Source: Propionibacteriaceae bacterium (lineage in GTDB: Bacteria > Actinomycetota > Actinomycetes > Propionibacteriales > Propionibacteriaceae). From it: a stretch of DNA of 5,265 nucleotides. The stretch covers positions 1 to 5,265 of the forward strand of contig JAICEV010000269.1 of assembly GCA_025923975.1 (NCBI GenBank), written 5' to 3'. Positions 1-5,175 of the stretch are shown piece by piece; the first letter of the stretch is position 1; each line of letters begins with the position of its first letter. A program made the position numbers and the translations under genes. The notes beneath the pieces are model-generated. The model made no database searches, was not told the origin of the DNA, and saw only the letters and a list, made by a program, of their open reading frames with translations.

Positions 1-273
1 AAACCGGAAGCGTGCCAGCGCAGTGCTGCGGTCGAGATAGGCCGGCCGGACACCGAGCTCATCGATCACTGGGTCGACCATCGGCATCAAGCCCAGCATG
101 TAGCCCGGACTGCTGTCTGAGCCCGTCCGCTCGATGAGCACTGGGTGCAATCCTTGGCTGCGCAGTAGCTGGGCCAGCGCCGTGCCGGCTACCCCAGCTC
201 CTACCACCAGGACCTTGAGTGGAGCGTTCTGAAGCGATGCGACCTGGGCCTCGATCGGCGTCGGGGTGAGCAC
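1..273 (-). CDS. FAD-dependent monooxygenase, N-terminal part (runs off the window)
   Basis: The first 91 residues of a flavoprotein of the PHBH-fold, class A aromatic monooxygenase type, which use FAD and NAD(P)H to hydroxylate small, often aromatic, substrates in the cytoplasm. A beta strand (KVLVVGAG, residues 20-27) leads into the dinucleotide-binding motif GAGVAG (25-30) and helix TALAQLLRSQG. The acidic residue that binds the adenosine ribose follows in VLIER (Glu48). GYMLGLMP (57-64) fits the next segment in this family. The GTG start at 273 is chosen because AAGGAGG lies 5 nt upstream and because it puts the GxGxxG motif at the usual distance from the N terminus. The gene starts 46 nt after the tetR stop in the same direction. 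It has its own promoter overlapped by two palindromes, so repression by the neighbouring TetR is expected. The catalytic part and substrate site lie outside the window, so the substrate is unknown. The family is fairly certain, the subfamily is not. Confidence 0.85.
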   Translation of the reverse strand, partial: MLTPTPIEAQVASLQNAPLKVLVVGAGVAGTALAQLLRSQGLHPVLIERTGSDSSPGYMLGLMPMVDPVIDELGVRPAYLDRSTALARFRF

Positions 274-278
274 AAGAG

Positions 279-285
279 CCTCCTT
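279..285 (-). promoter_or_regulatory. Ribosome binding site of the monooxygenase gene
   Basis: AAGGAGG on the minus strand, 5 nt before the GTG at 273. It is a near-perfect anti-16S match and decides the GTG start. No ATG lies at a suitable distance. Confidence 0.8.
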
Positions 286-293
286 CACGAGTT

Positions 294-311
294 GTGGACC
301 AGCTGGTCCAC
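294..311. promoter_or_regulatory. Operator O1, perfect 18-bp palindrome near the monooxygenase transcription start
   Basis: GTGGACCAGCTGGTCCAC is an exact 18-bp palindrome between tetR and the monooxygenase gene, 8 nt upstream of the ribosome binding site. It lies at or just after the transcription start predicted from the promoter at 317-346 (about position 310). It shares the TGGACC...GGTCCA arms with two other sites in this window. TetR-family dimers typically bind palindromes of this size next to their own gene, so it is inferred to be a TetR operator. Confidence 0.8.
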
Positions 312-316
312 GCTTC

Positions 317-346
317 AGTTTAGGACGAGTGGACCGGCTGGTCCAA
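317..346 (-). promoter_or_regulatory. Promoter of the monooxygenase gene
   Basis: A sigma-70-like pair on the minus strand: TTGGAC (plus positions 341-346) and TAAACT (317-322), separated by 18 nt. The predicted start is near 310, giving a leader of about 37 nt with a good ribosome site. The promoter lies in the last codons of tetR: the TAA of the -10 box is the tetR stop codon, and the -35 box is inside operator O2. The spacing and -35 box are the same as in the tetR promoter at 968-997. This is read from sequence only; the transcription start is not measured. Confidence 0.6.
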
Positions 347-961
347 GGCCGTGCCGATGAGACGTTGAATGGCTGCTAACTGCGCTTCGATCAGCCGCTG
401 CTGAGCTTCGCCGCCTGCTGGCATTCGGGTGAGACTCCATTCATCGAAGACACGAAGCACTGCGAGCACGACCTGGGCCTGGAGCTCAACTGGTAAGTCG
501 TCGCGTACGGCGCGCGCTTGGCGCCCCACTTGGATCGCACGATGCAACCAGGCCAGCACCTTCGCAAAGCCTTGTCCGAGTGCGGTTTTCTCACCTGACG
601 GCGCACCGGGGAGATAGCACATGCGACCGATCAGCGCGTAGATGGGATCTTGCGTCCCGGCGGCCGCCAGCCGCTCGACGATGCCGTCCAGCTCGCCCCA
701 GAAGTCGCGGGCCAGTTCTTCTTCGCTCGGTAGTTCCAGAATGTCGATCAGTGTCGGCCCGTACGCCCACAGCACCCGTTCGAACAGCTGCTCTTTAGAG
801 GCAACGTAATGGTAGAAGGAGCTCTTGCTCAGTCCACAGGCCCGAATGATGCGGTTCAGCGATGCCTGCTCGTAGCCGGCTTGAGCGAACTCATCTGCCG
901 CCGCCCGGAGTAACCGGTCCCAGCGATCCGGTGCCATGACGCCGACACGCCGGTCTTCCAT
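320..961 (-). CDS. TetR-family transcriptional repressor
   Basis: A 213-residue cytoplasmic one-component regulator, typical in length for the family. The N-terminal DNA-binding domain is clear: RLLRAAADEFAQAGY (17-30), then the helix-turn-helix SLNRIIRACGLSKSSFYHYV (34-53), then KEQLFERVL. Residues of about 75-205 form the variable, mainly helical ligand-binding and dimerisation domain, which does not reveal the inducer. The ATG at 961 has no Shine-Dalgarno sequence, but it lies where transcription should start from the TAGCAT box at 968-973, so a leaderless mRNA is likely. Met9 (937) is a weaker alternative, also without a ribosome site. Palindromes just before the start and across the end of the gene indicate autoregulation and control of the downstream monooxygenase gene. 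The family assignment is firm; the target sites are inferred. Confidence 0.95.
   Translation of the reverse strand: MEDRRVGVMAPDRWDRLLRAAADEFAQAGYEQASLNRIIRACGLSKSSFYHYVASKEQLFERVLWAYGPTLIDILELPSEEELARDFWGELDGIVERLAAAGTQDPIYALIGRMCYLPGAPSGEKTALGQGFAKVLAWLHRAIQVGRQARAVRDDLPVELQAQVVLAVLRVFDEWSLTRMPAGGEAQQRLIEAQLAAIQRLIGTALDQPVHSS
328..346. promoter_or_regulatory. Operator O2, in the 3' end of tetR
   Basis: AGTGGACCGGCTGGTCCAA is identical over 19 bp to positions 979-997. Its core TGGACC-GGCT-GGTCCA (330-345) has perfect 6-bp arms around a 4-bp centre. It encodes residues LDQPVH near the C terminus of the repressor and at the same time covers the -35 box of the monooxygenase promoter. Its centre is 35 bp from the centre of O1, so two dimers could occupy the promoter together. 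Confidence 0.75.
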
Positions 962-967
962 GCAGGC

Positions 968-997
968 ATGCTAGCGGCAGTGGACCGGCTGGTCCAA
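968..997 (-). promoter_or_regulatory. Promoter of tetR, predicted to give a leaderless mRNA
   Basis: On the minus strand, TTGGAC (992-997) and TAGCAT (968-973) are separated by 18 nt. Counting 7 nt downstream of the -10 box puts the transcription start at 961, the A of the ATG. The -35 box and most of the spacer are covered by operator O3, so bound repressor should block RNA polymerase. Confidence 0.6.
979..997. promoter_or_regulatory. Operator O3, upstream of tetR
   Basis: AGTGGACCGGCTGGTCCAA is an exact 19-bp copy of O2, with core palindrome arms TGGACC and GGTCCA at 981-996. It lies 19 nt upstream of the tetR ATG and across the -35 region, the classic place for a TetR autoregulatory operator. 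Confidence 0.8.
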
Positions 998-1017
998 AGT
1001 CAGTCGGGTAAGACGCA

Positions 1018-1052
1018 CTGACGCCCCATCTCCAGGTGAGATGGGGCGTCAG
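1018..1052 (-). terminator. Strong hairpin terminator after the glsB-like gene
   Basis: Positions 1018-1032 and 1038-1052 pair perfectly over 15 bp (arm CTGACGCCCCATCTC) around a 5-nt loop. The hairpin begins 20 nt after the stop of the minus-strand gene at 1072-1350 and just before the tetR promoter. It has no U tract, which is common for actinobacterial terminators. It would insulate tetR from read-through. Confidence 0.8.
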
Positions 1053-1071
1053 CGACCGATGTGAACGGGAG

Positions 1072-1350
1072 CTAGACCTCGGTGCGCCTCGTTCGACTCC
1101 TAACCATGATCATGTCTGCGATGATCACCAACACTGCGGCAACCGCAATGGCAACGAGCCAGCGGACCCAATCGATGCCTGCGCTGCCATTGCCGCCAAA
1201 CAGGGTGTAGATATACCAGCCAATGATGACACCGCCGATGCCACACAGGATGGTGAGCCAGATCGGGATGTTGTCCCGAGCGCTCGGAGCAACAAACTTG
1301 CCGAGCAGGCCAATAATGATGCCCGCGACAATCACTCCGATGATCTCCAT
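1072..1350 (-). CDS. GlsB/YeaQ/YmgE-family small membrane protein
   Basis: A 92-residue integral membrane protein of the transglycosylase-associated (YeaQ/GlsB) family, often linked to general stress responses; its biochemical role is not known. Three hydrophobic segments are visible: residues 3-21, 29-51 (IPIWLTILCGIGGVIIGWYIY) and 62-83. The glycine-rich patterns GIIIGLLGK and GIGGVIIG are typical of the family. The C-terminal tail RSRTRRTEV is basic and probably cytoplasmic. The ATG at 1350 is preceded by AGGAGGA at 1355-1361, a strong ribosome site. The gene seems monocistronic, with a terminator directly downstream. Its leader carries an inverted repeat (1367-1392) and, further upstream, a GGGTAT box (1403-1408) like the -10 element of actinobacterial SigB-type promoters, but no convincing -35 partner was found. 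Confidence 0.85.
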   Translation of the reverse strand: MEIIGVIVAGIIIGLLGKFVAPSARDNIPIWLTILCGIGGVIIGWYIYTLFGGNGSAGIDWVRWLVAIAVAAVLVIIADMIMVRSRTRRTEV

Positions 1351-1365
1351 GTGTTCCTCCTAGCT

Positions 1366-1392
1366 CCAGCTGGTCGCCTTATGCACCAGCTG
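1366..1392. repeat. Inverted repeat in the leader of the glsB-like gene
   Basis: CAGCTGGT (1367-1374) and ACCAGCTG (1385-1392) form an 8-bp inverted repeat with a 10-nt spacer, just upstream of the ribosome site. The left part, CCAGCTGGTC (1366-1375), equals the central 10 bp of operator O1, so it could be a weak site for the neighbouring TetR or a leader hairpin. Neither role is proven. Confidence 0.4.
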
Positions 1393-1693
1393 CCTTTAAG
1401 TCATACCCATTCTGCCTTCCATACCATGTGCAATGTTGCAGATTCGTTGCAGAAGGTCGTCGAAAAGCGTGGCATCAGGAGCGCTCCGGTCTTCCATGTA
1501 GCAACTTGTTGCGCAATTACGACGGACGTGACCGCGGGCAGGGGCACCTGGGCATGCAACCCAACCAGGGTTGTCGCCTTCTGTTACCTCAAGCTCCTCC
1601 CTCGTACCGAAAGTGGTCACAGACAACAGCGCTTAATCGATCCAGCCGTGTCGTATGTGACCACTTTCCGAGGGCGTTAGCCCTTCCCAGGGC
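1393..1693. other. Region without a convincing gene, rich in small repeats
   Basis: About 300 bases between the leader of the glsB-like gene and the end of the oxidase gene. It contains a possible GGGTAT -10 box (minus, 1403-1408), a direct repeat of GTTGCAGA (1435-1442 and 1446-1453), short hairpins GCAAC-TT-GTTGC (1501-1512) and CAACCC-N5-GGGTTG (1557-1573), and the larger inverted repeat 1609-1668. Open frames across it have mixed third-position GC, no ribosome site and no recognisable domain. Confidence 0.5.
1609..1668. repeat. 13-bp perfect inverted repeat with a 34-nt spacer
   Basis: GAAAGTGGTCACA (1609-1621) and TGTGACCACTTTC (1656-1668) are exact inverted copies. Allowing a 4-nt indel, the similarity extends outwards by a CCCTCG/CGAGGG block on each side. 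It could be a paired regulator site, a long stem downstream of the oxidase gene, or the collapsed ends of a small mobile element. No transposase or target duplication is visible. Confidence 0.6.
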
Positions 1694-1694
1694 T
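1671..1694 (-). terminator. Possible terminator after the oxidase gene
   Basis: On the minus-strand transcript, AGCCCT-GGGA-AGGGCT (plus positions 1679-1694) forms a 6-bp stem closed by a GNRA-type tetraloop and overlaps the TAA stop. The inner arm can instead pair with the next block (AGGGC-TAAC-GCCCT, 1671-1684). There is no U tract. Termination may involve this hairpin, the larger repeat at 1609-1668, or both. Confidence 0.35.
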
Positions 1695-3394
1695 TACCTC
1701 AGATGAGTCCACTTGGCGATGGAGACTGCACCCTTGTCGTTGATCGCGAAGAGCCTGTAGTAGCCCCGTGGTGCCAGGCTGGTGGTGGCGTTGATCGTGA
1801 TCTTGCCGTCCGCATACTCCACTGGAATCTGGCGCTGATTAGCGTCGAAACCGTGTGTGGGGGAGGGGGCGGTCATCATCACCACACGTGTGACATCGCT
1901 GCTCACATTGATCGGGTAGGTCTGCCCATACTTGATCAGTTCCGGCACCTCGCTCAGGGTCGGCCGCTTGGCCCGTGTGCCGTCCGGATTGAACAGGTAC
2001 GGCGGCTCGAACCGCAGGACGGTGTCGCTCCGGGCCTGACCCTTCGGATTCGACGACAGGGTGATGACACTACCGTCGTCTGCCAGGTAAGCCATCGAGT
2101 GATACAGCCGATGCTCGCCCTTCGGTAGTGGGTTCATGGCTGTCCACGACTTCGCGGTCGCAGACTTCAACAGGCTCACTTCCTGGCTGGCATTCTCGAT
2201 CCTGTTCGCGGAACCGCCGCCCAGCTCCAACACGCTGCCATTCGGCAGGTTCACGCAGCTCGCATACGCCTTGGCAGCCCTAAGCGGGGGGCCCGATTTG
2301 TACTTCGGTGACGACGAGCTATCTAGATCAATGACGTTTGTCGACGAGGTCGCTGGCCAGCCGCCACCCATGACCATGATCTTCTGCCGCCGAATGCTGC
2401 CCAGCCAGCAGGAGGTGCCGAAGCCACGCCGGGTGGGATGGGTCAGGTCATTGACCTTCTTGTATGTGTTGCCCTTGAACGGATCCCAGAAGCCCGGATG
2501 GAAGTAGCCCTGTGAGCCTTCGGCGTCTTCGGCAGGCTTGGTCCATCCCTCACCTGTAAAGAAGTACTTGGCATTGGCCGTAAGGAAGATGTGCGGGTAC
2601 AACGGGAACTCGCGATTGCCTGGCCTCGGATCGTACGTCCCCTTCCACGGTACGTAGACCTCCGACGTCGCTGAGTTCTTTCCGCCTGCGTCGAATCCGC
2701 CGACGATCAAGGCATAACCGCCTCGGGTATTAAGCACGCTCGGGTACCAGCGGCCGTCGTACATGTTCTGTTGCTTTGTGAAGCTCTTGGATTCAAAGTC
2801 GAAGGTGTAGACCGCCTTTGAGCCCTTCCACGGTGACGTCCCAGTCTTGTAGCCCTTGGTGCCTCCCGCGGCGATGGCCTCGCCATTGCTCATCAGCATG
2901 TGGCCCGCACAGAACATATCGTCTGGAACATTGGTCAGCTGTTGGAGGCCCGTCGTCGGCTCCCAGAGGTACGCCTTGAAGGTTCCGGCTTCGAAGACGG
3001 CGGAGTTGTTGCCTGACCCCGCAATGAGAAGGATCTTGCCCTTCGGGCCCATGATCAGGTGATAGGCATTGGAGCCCGGAGGCAGCGATGGCAACTTCTC
3101 CCAATTGCCGCCCTGATTATCCGGAAGTTTCGTTAGATCCGATGCGCTGTCAGGGTCCGCGGCTTTGGTTTCCACAGGTGAGTCCAGCTCGGCCTGGGCG
3201 CTGACGTTCTTGGTGGACTTCGCCTCAGTACCGAGCGGAGCCTGCGGATCGATCAGCTGCTCCTGCTCATTCGCCCGCTGCCTCTCGCTGTCCTTGGCAT
3301 CGGCCGCCCCGGCACCGCCGAGAAAGATGACGCCGACGGTCAGTGTGGCTACTAGAGCGCCAAGAAAAGGCGTGCGCAAGCGCACTCCCGACAT
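1694..3394 (-). CDS. Exported copper-radical oxidase (galactose/glyoxal oxidase type, AA5)
   Basis: A 566-residue secreted or membrane-anchored protein. AA5 enzymes oxidise primary alcohols or aldehydes with oxygen, releasing hydrogen peroxide, using one copper and a Cys-Tyr radical cofactor. From the ATG at 3394 the protein opens with a basic n-region, a hydrophobic stretch (FLGALVATLTVGVIFLGG) and an ADA|K cleavage-like site, then a polar linker of about 60 residues. The remainder is a kelch propeller and a C-terminal Ig-like (DUF1929) domain. Numbered from this ATG, the expected residues are Cys162 (DDMFC) and Tyr217 (GRWYPS) for the cross-link, Tyr431-His432 (RLYHS) and His514 (PTHGF) for copper. 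RWYPS resembles glyoxal oxidases more than galactose oxidase, and the tryptophan stacked on the cofactor in galactose oxidase is not at the matching place (GGFD). An upstream ATG at 3466 would add 24 residues before the signal but has no ribosome site; 3394 has a weak GGTGG. The substrate is unknown. Streptomyces GlxA is the nearest characterised type I can suggest. Confidence 0.88.
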   Translation of the reverse strand: MSGVRLRTPFLGALVATLTVGVIFLGGAGAADAKDSERQRANEQEQLIDPQAPLGTEAKSTKNVSAQAELDSPVETKAADPDSASDLTKLPDNQGGNWEKLPSLPPGSNAYHLIMGPKGKILLIAGSGNNSAVFEAGTFKAYLWEPTTGLQQLTNVPDDMFCAGHMLMSNGEAIAAGGTKGYKTGTSPWKGSKAVYTFDFESKSFTKQQNMYDGRWYPSVLNTRGGYALIVGGFDAGGKNSATSEVYVPWKGTYDPRPGNREFPLYPHIFLTANAKYFFTGEGWTKPAEDAEGSQGYFHPGFWDPFKGNTYKKVNDLTHPTRRGFGTSCWLGSIRRQKIMVMGGGWPATSSTNVIDLDSSSSPKYKSGPPLRAAKAYASCVNLPNGSVLELGGGSANRIENASQEVSLLKSATAKSWTAMNPLPKGEHRLYHSMAYLADDGSVITLSSNPKGQARSDTVLRFEPPYLFNPDGTRAKRPTLSEVPELIKYGQTYPINVSSDVTRVVMMTAPSPTHGFDANQRQIPVEYADGKITINATTSLAPRGYYRLFAINDKGAVSIAKWTHLR

Positions 3395-3494
3395 GTTTTC
3401 CACCCGAGGATCAGCACGGCCGTCGCCCCTGATGACAGCACATGCGTGTGGTTCCAGGGCATTCAACCAAAGAACGCGGAGCCCCGACGGTGAC

Positions 3495-3526
3495 CTGCCG
3501 AAAAGGTCGACCCGTTTTTGCGGCAG
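3495..3526. repeat. Nested interrupted palindrome upstream of the oxidase gene
   Basis: Outer arms CTGCCG (3495-3500) and CGGCAG (3521-3526) enclose AAAA and TTTTT runs around the 8-bp palindrome GGTCGACC (3505-3512). It lies about 100 bp before the oxidase start, between divergent genes, a position that fits an operator or a leader hairpin. No promoter boxes could be assigned with confidence. Confidence 0.45.
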
Positions 3527-3555
3527 TGGTTGTCGAGTGCCGGGCTGAGAACTAG

Positions 3556-4090
3556 CCCAACCGGCTCTTCGTGATCAAGCTCGATGGCACCGTAGTTCGC
3601 GAGCTCAGTACCGGCCAGCCACGCATCGAGGATCCGACGATCTCTCCCGACGGTCGTACGGTGGCCTACTGGAGCCGTGACACTCCAGGTGGAACCTGAG
3701 GGTGGTTCGATCTACACCTTGGCTTTGGACGGCTCGTCCAAACCAGTGCGACTGACCGACCGCAAGGCCGGCAGCGACGCCGATCCGGCATGGTCACCCG
3801 ACGGGAGCATGATCGCTTTCCGGCGGCGCGGATCCAATGACAACTTCGATGTATACGTGATGCGATCCAACGGCTCAGCGGTACGGCGGGTCGTCACCGG
3901 CCCAGCAGTAGACGAGAAGCCAGCCTGGTCTCCGGACGGCTGCCAACTGATGATCATCTCCAACCGTGACGGCTCCGGCGAACCGGGCAAGACCTTCGAC
4001 GTCTTTCTGGTCGATGTTGACGGCGGCGAAGCTCAGCCGCTTGGGCTGACCGCCAACGTCGTTCTTACGCCGGTCTGGTCCTATCGCTGA
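3556..4090 (+). pseudogene. Truncated and frameshifted TolB/PD40 beta-propeller fragment
   Basis: The remnant of a WD40-like (PD40/TolB-type) propeller protein. Reading starts in frame 1 just after a TAG (3553-3555) with NRLFVIKLDGT and the blade PTISPDGRTVAYWSRD, then meets TGA at 3697-3699. The same protein continues in frame 2 with GGSIYTLALDG, PAWSPDGSMIAFRRR, PAWSPDGCQLMIISNRDG and a final TPVWSYR, ending at 4090. Removing one T from ACCTGAG (3695-3701) would restore a continuous frame through TPGGTEGGSIY, so a single-base insertion is the simplest explanation. Only about three blades remain and no start codon has a ribosome site, so the 5' part of the gene is missing. Such repeats occur in periplasmic TolB, in peptidases and as extracellular domains of actinobacterial kinases; the parent protein cannot be told. 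A GTG at 3677 could give a 137-residue product of the second part, but there is no sign it is used. Third-position GC remains high, suggesting recent decay. Confidence 0.75.
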
Positions 4091-4110
4091 TAAGCGGGCT
4101 CATCCTGAGC
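4085..4110. terminator. Possible weak hairpins between converging genes
   Basis: CGCT-GATA-AGCG (4085-4096) overlaps the stop of the propeller remnant, and GCTCA-TCC-TGAGC (4098-4110) lies just after the aldo/keto reductase stop on the other strand. Both stems are short (4-5 bp) and lack a U tract, so this is only a candidate bidirectional terminator. Confidence 0.25.
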
Positions 4111-4115
4111 GAATG

Positions 4116-5144
4116 TCAGGTGCTGGCGAGATTCCGGTCGCGCTGTGCGACTCCCATTTCTCCGTATGGGTAGTCGGTGGCGTGCAGGTCGCTTGCCTGA
4201 TCCAGCATTGCGGTCTCCTCGGCGCTGAGGTGCAAATCGGCCGCACGCAGATTGGCTGCCAGCTGCTCGGTGGTACGTGCACCCAAGATCGTCGACGTCA
4301 CCCCTGGGCGGTCCGTCACCCACGCCAAAGCAACCTCGGCCATCGAGACGCCGCGATCCTCCGCCACCTTCTGGACGGCATCGATCACGTTCCAGGTGCG
4401 CTCGGTGCCTCGTCGGTCGTACGCCTCCATACCGCGTTCTGGATCCTCCCCGAGACGAGTGCTCCCGGTCGGACGCTCGTCCCGCTTGTACTTGCCAGAC
4501 AGCCAGCCGCCGCCCAGCGGGCTCCATGGCAGCATCCCCATGCCGGCATCGAGGACAGCAGGGACGATTTCCCACTCGATCTCGCGCACGATCAAGCTGT
4601 ACTGCGGCTGCAGGGTCACCGGCGATGCGACGCCGAGAGCGTTTGCCAGATGAACTGTCTTCGTCAGTTGCCAGCCCGTGAAGTTGGACAAGCCGTAGTA
4701 GCTGATCTTGCCTGCGCGAATGAAGCCGTCGAGGGTACGCAGCGTCTCGTCGAGCGGCGTCCACGGATCAAAGGCGTGTACCTGGTAAAGATCAACATGA
4801 TCCAGTCCTAGTCGGGTCAGCGACGCATCCAGGGCTCGCGTCAGATGCCTAGTGGACAGTCCGAGCGAATTGGGCTCGTTGCCCATCGCGAACCGGCCCT
4901 TGGTCGCTAGCACCACGCGCTCGGTGACATCGGCCGGCCGGCTGACGAACCAGCGACCGATGATCTCCTCGGACTGGCCGCCGCCGTACACGTCGGCCGT
5001 GTCCACGAGGGTGCCGCCTGCCTCAACGAACCGATCCAGCTGTTCATGCGAGCCGGCCTCGTCCGTCTCGACTCCAAAGGTCATGGTTCCTAGGCAGAGT
5101 GAAGAAACCGCGCAACCGCTGCGTCCCAAAGTGCGATAGTCCAC
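4116..5144 (-). CDS. Aldo/keto reductase, NADPH-dependent
   Basis: A 342-residue cytoplasmic TIM-barrel oxidoreductase that reduces aldehydes or ketones with NADPH; the substrate is not predictable. The N terminus VDYRTLGRSGCAVSSLCLGTMTFG is typical of bacterial AKRs of the YdjG/AKR11-12-like group. Numbered from the GTG at 5144, the catalytic tetrad is intact: Asp48 and Tyr53 (LVDTADVYGGG), Lys82 (LATKGRF) and His123 (YQVHAFD). Cofactor-binding elements are also present: GLSN (151-154), LQPQYS (178-183), SPLGGGWLSGKY (208-219) and ILGARTTEQLAANL near 286-299. The GTG start is chosen because it gives the usual family N terminus. A TTG at 5222 would add 26 unconserved residues of low-complexity type. 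Neither start has a clear Shine-Dalgarno sequence, so the start is less certain than the function. It converges on the propeller remnant with only 25 nt between stop codons. Confidence 0.92.
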   Translation of the reverse strand: MDYRTLGRSGCAVSSLCLGTMTFGVETDEAGSHEQLDRFVEAGGTLVDTADVYGGGQSEEIIGRWFVSRPADVTERVVLATKGRFAMGNEPNSLGLSTRHLTRALDASLTRLGLDHVDLYQVHAFDPWTPLDETLRTLDGFIRAGKISYYGLSNFTGWQLTKTVHLANALGVASPVTLQPQYSLIVREIEWEIVPAVLDAGMGMLPWSPLGGGWLSGKYKRDERPTGSTRLGEDPERGMEAYDRRGTERTWNVIDAVQKVAEDRGVSMAEVALAWVTDRPGVTSTILGARTTEQLAANLRAADLHLSAEETAMLDQASDLHATDYPYGEMGVAQRDRNLAST

Positions 5145-5175
5145 GTTGTCGTTTCTATCATCGGGTTCACCATGA

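Noticed and set aside
1403..1408. SigB-type promoter for the glsB-like gene
   Set aside because: GGGTAT fits the -10 element, but no GTTT-like -35 lies 14-16 nt upstream, so it is mentioned only as a possibility within the gene entry.
1396..1626. 76-codon open frame on the minus strand (TTG start) in the long intergenic region
   Set aside because: There is no ribosome site, third-position GC is only about half, no known domain is visible, and its start falls in the inverted repeat at 1609-1621. A small gene cannot be fully excluded, but support is too weak.
1036..1680. 214-codon open frame on the plus strand
   Set aside because: It runs antisense through the glsB-like gene and its terminator, has no ribosome site, and its composition (many His, Asp and Asn) looks like antisense translation of a membrane protein.
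3690..3705. Programmed ribosomal frameshift in the propeller gene
   Set aside because: There is no slippery heptamer or downstream structure, and the gene also lacks its 5' part, which points to decay.
3677..4090. An independent 137-residue propeller gene starting at GTG 3677
   Set aside because: The preceding frame encodes the previous blade of the same repeat family and joins it by one base, so a frameshifted remnant explains the sequence better. No ribosome site precedes the GTG.
4081..4764. 227-codon minus-strand frame overlapping the aldo/keto reductase
   Set aside because: It is an out-of-frame shadow of the reductase, rich in Arg and Gly, with no domain. The reductase frame has an intact catalytic tetrad.
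4113..4811. 232-codon plus-strand frame opposite the reductase
   Set aside because: It is an antisense shadow without ribosome site or recognisable motif.
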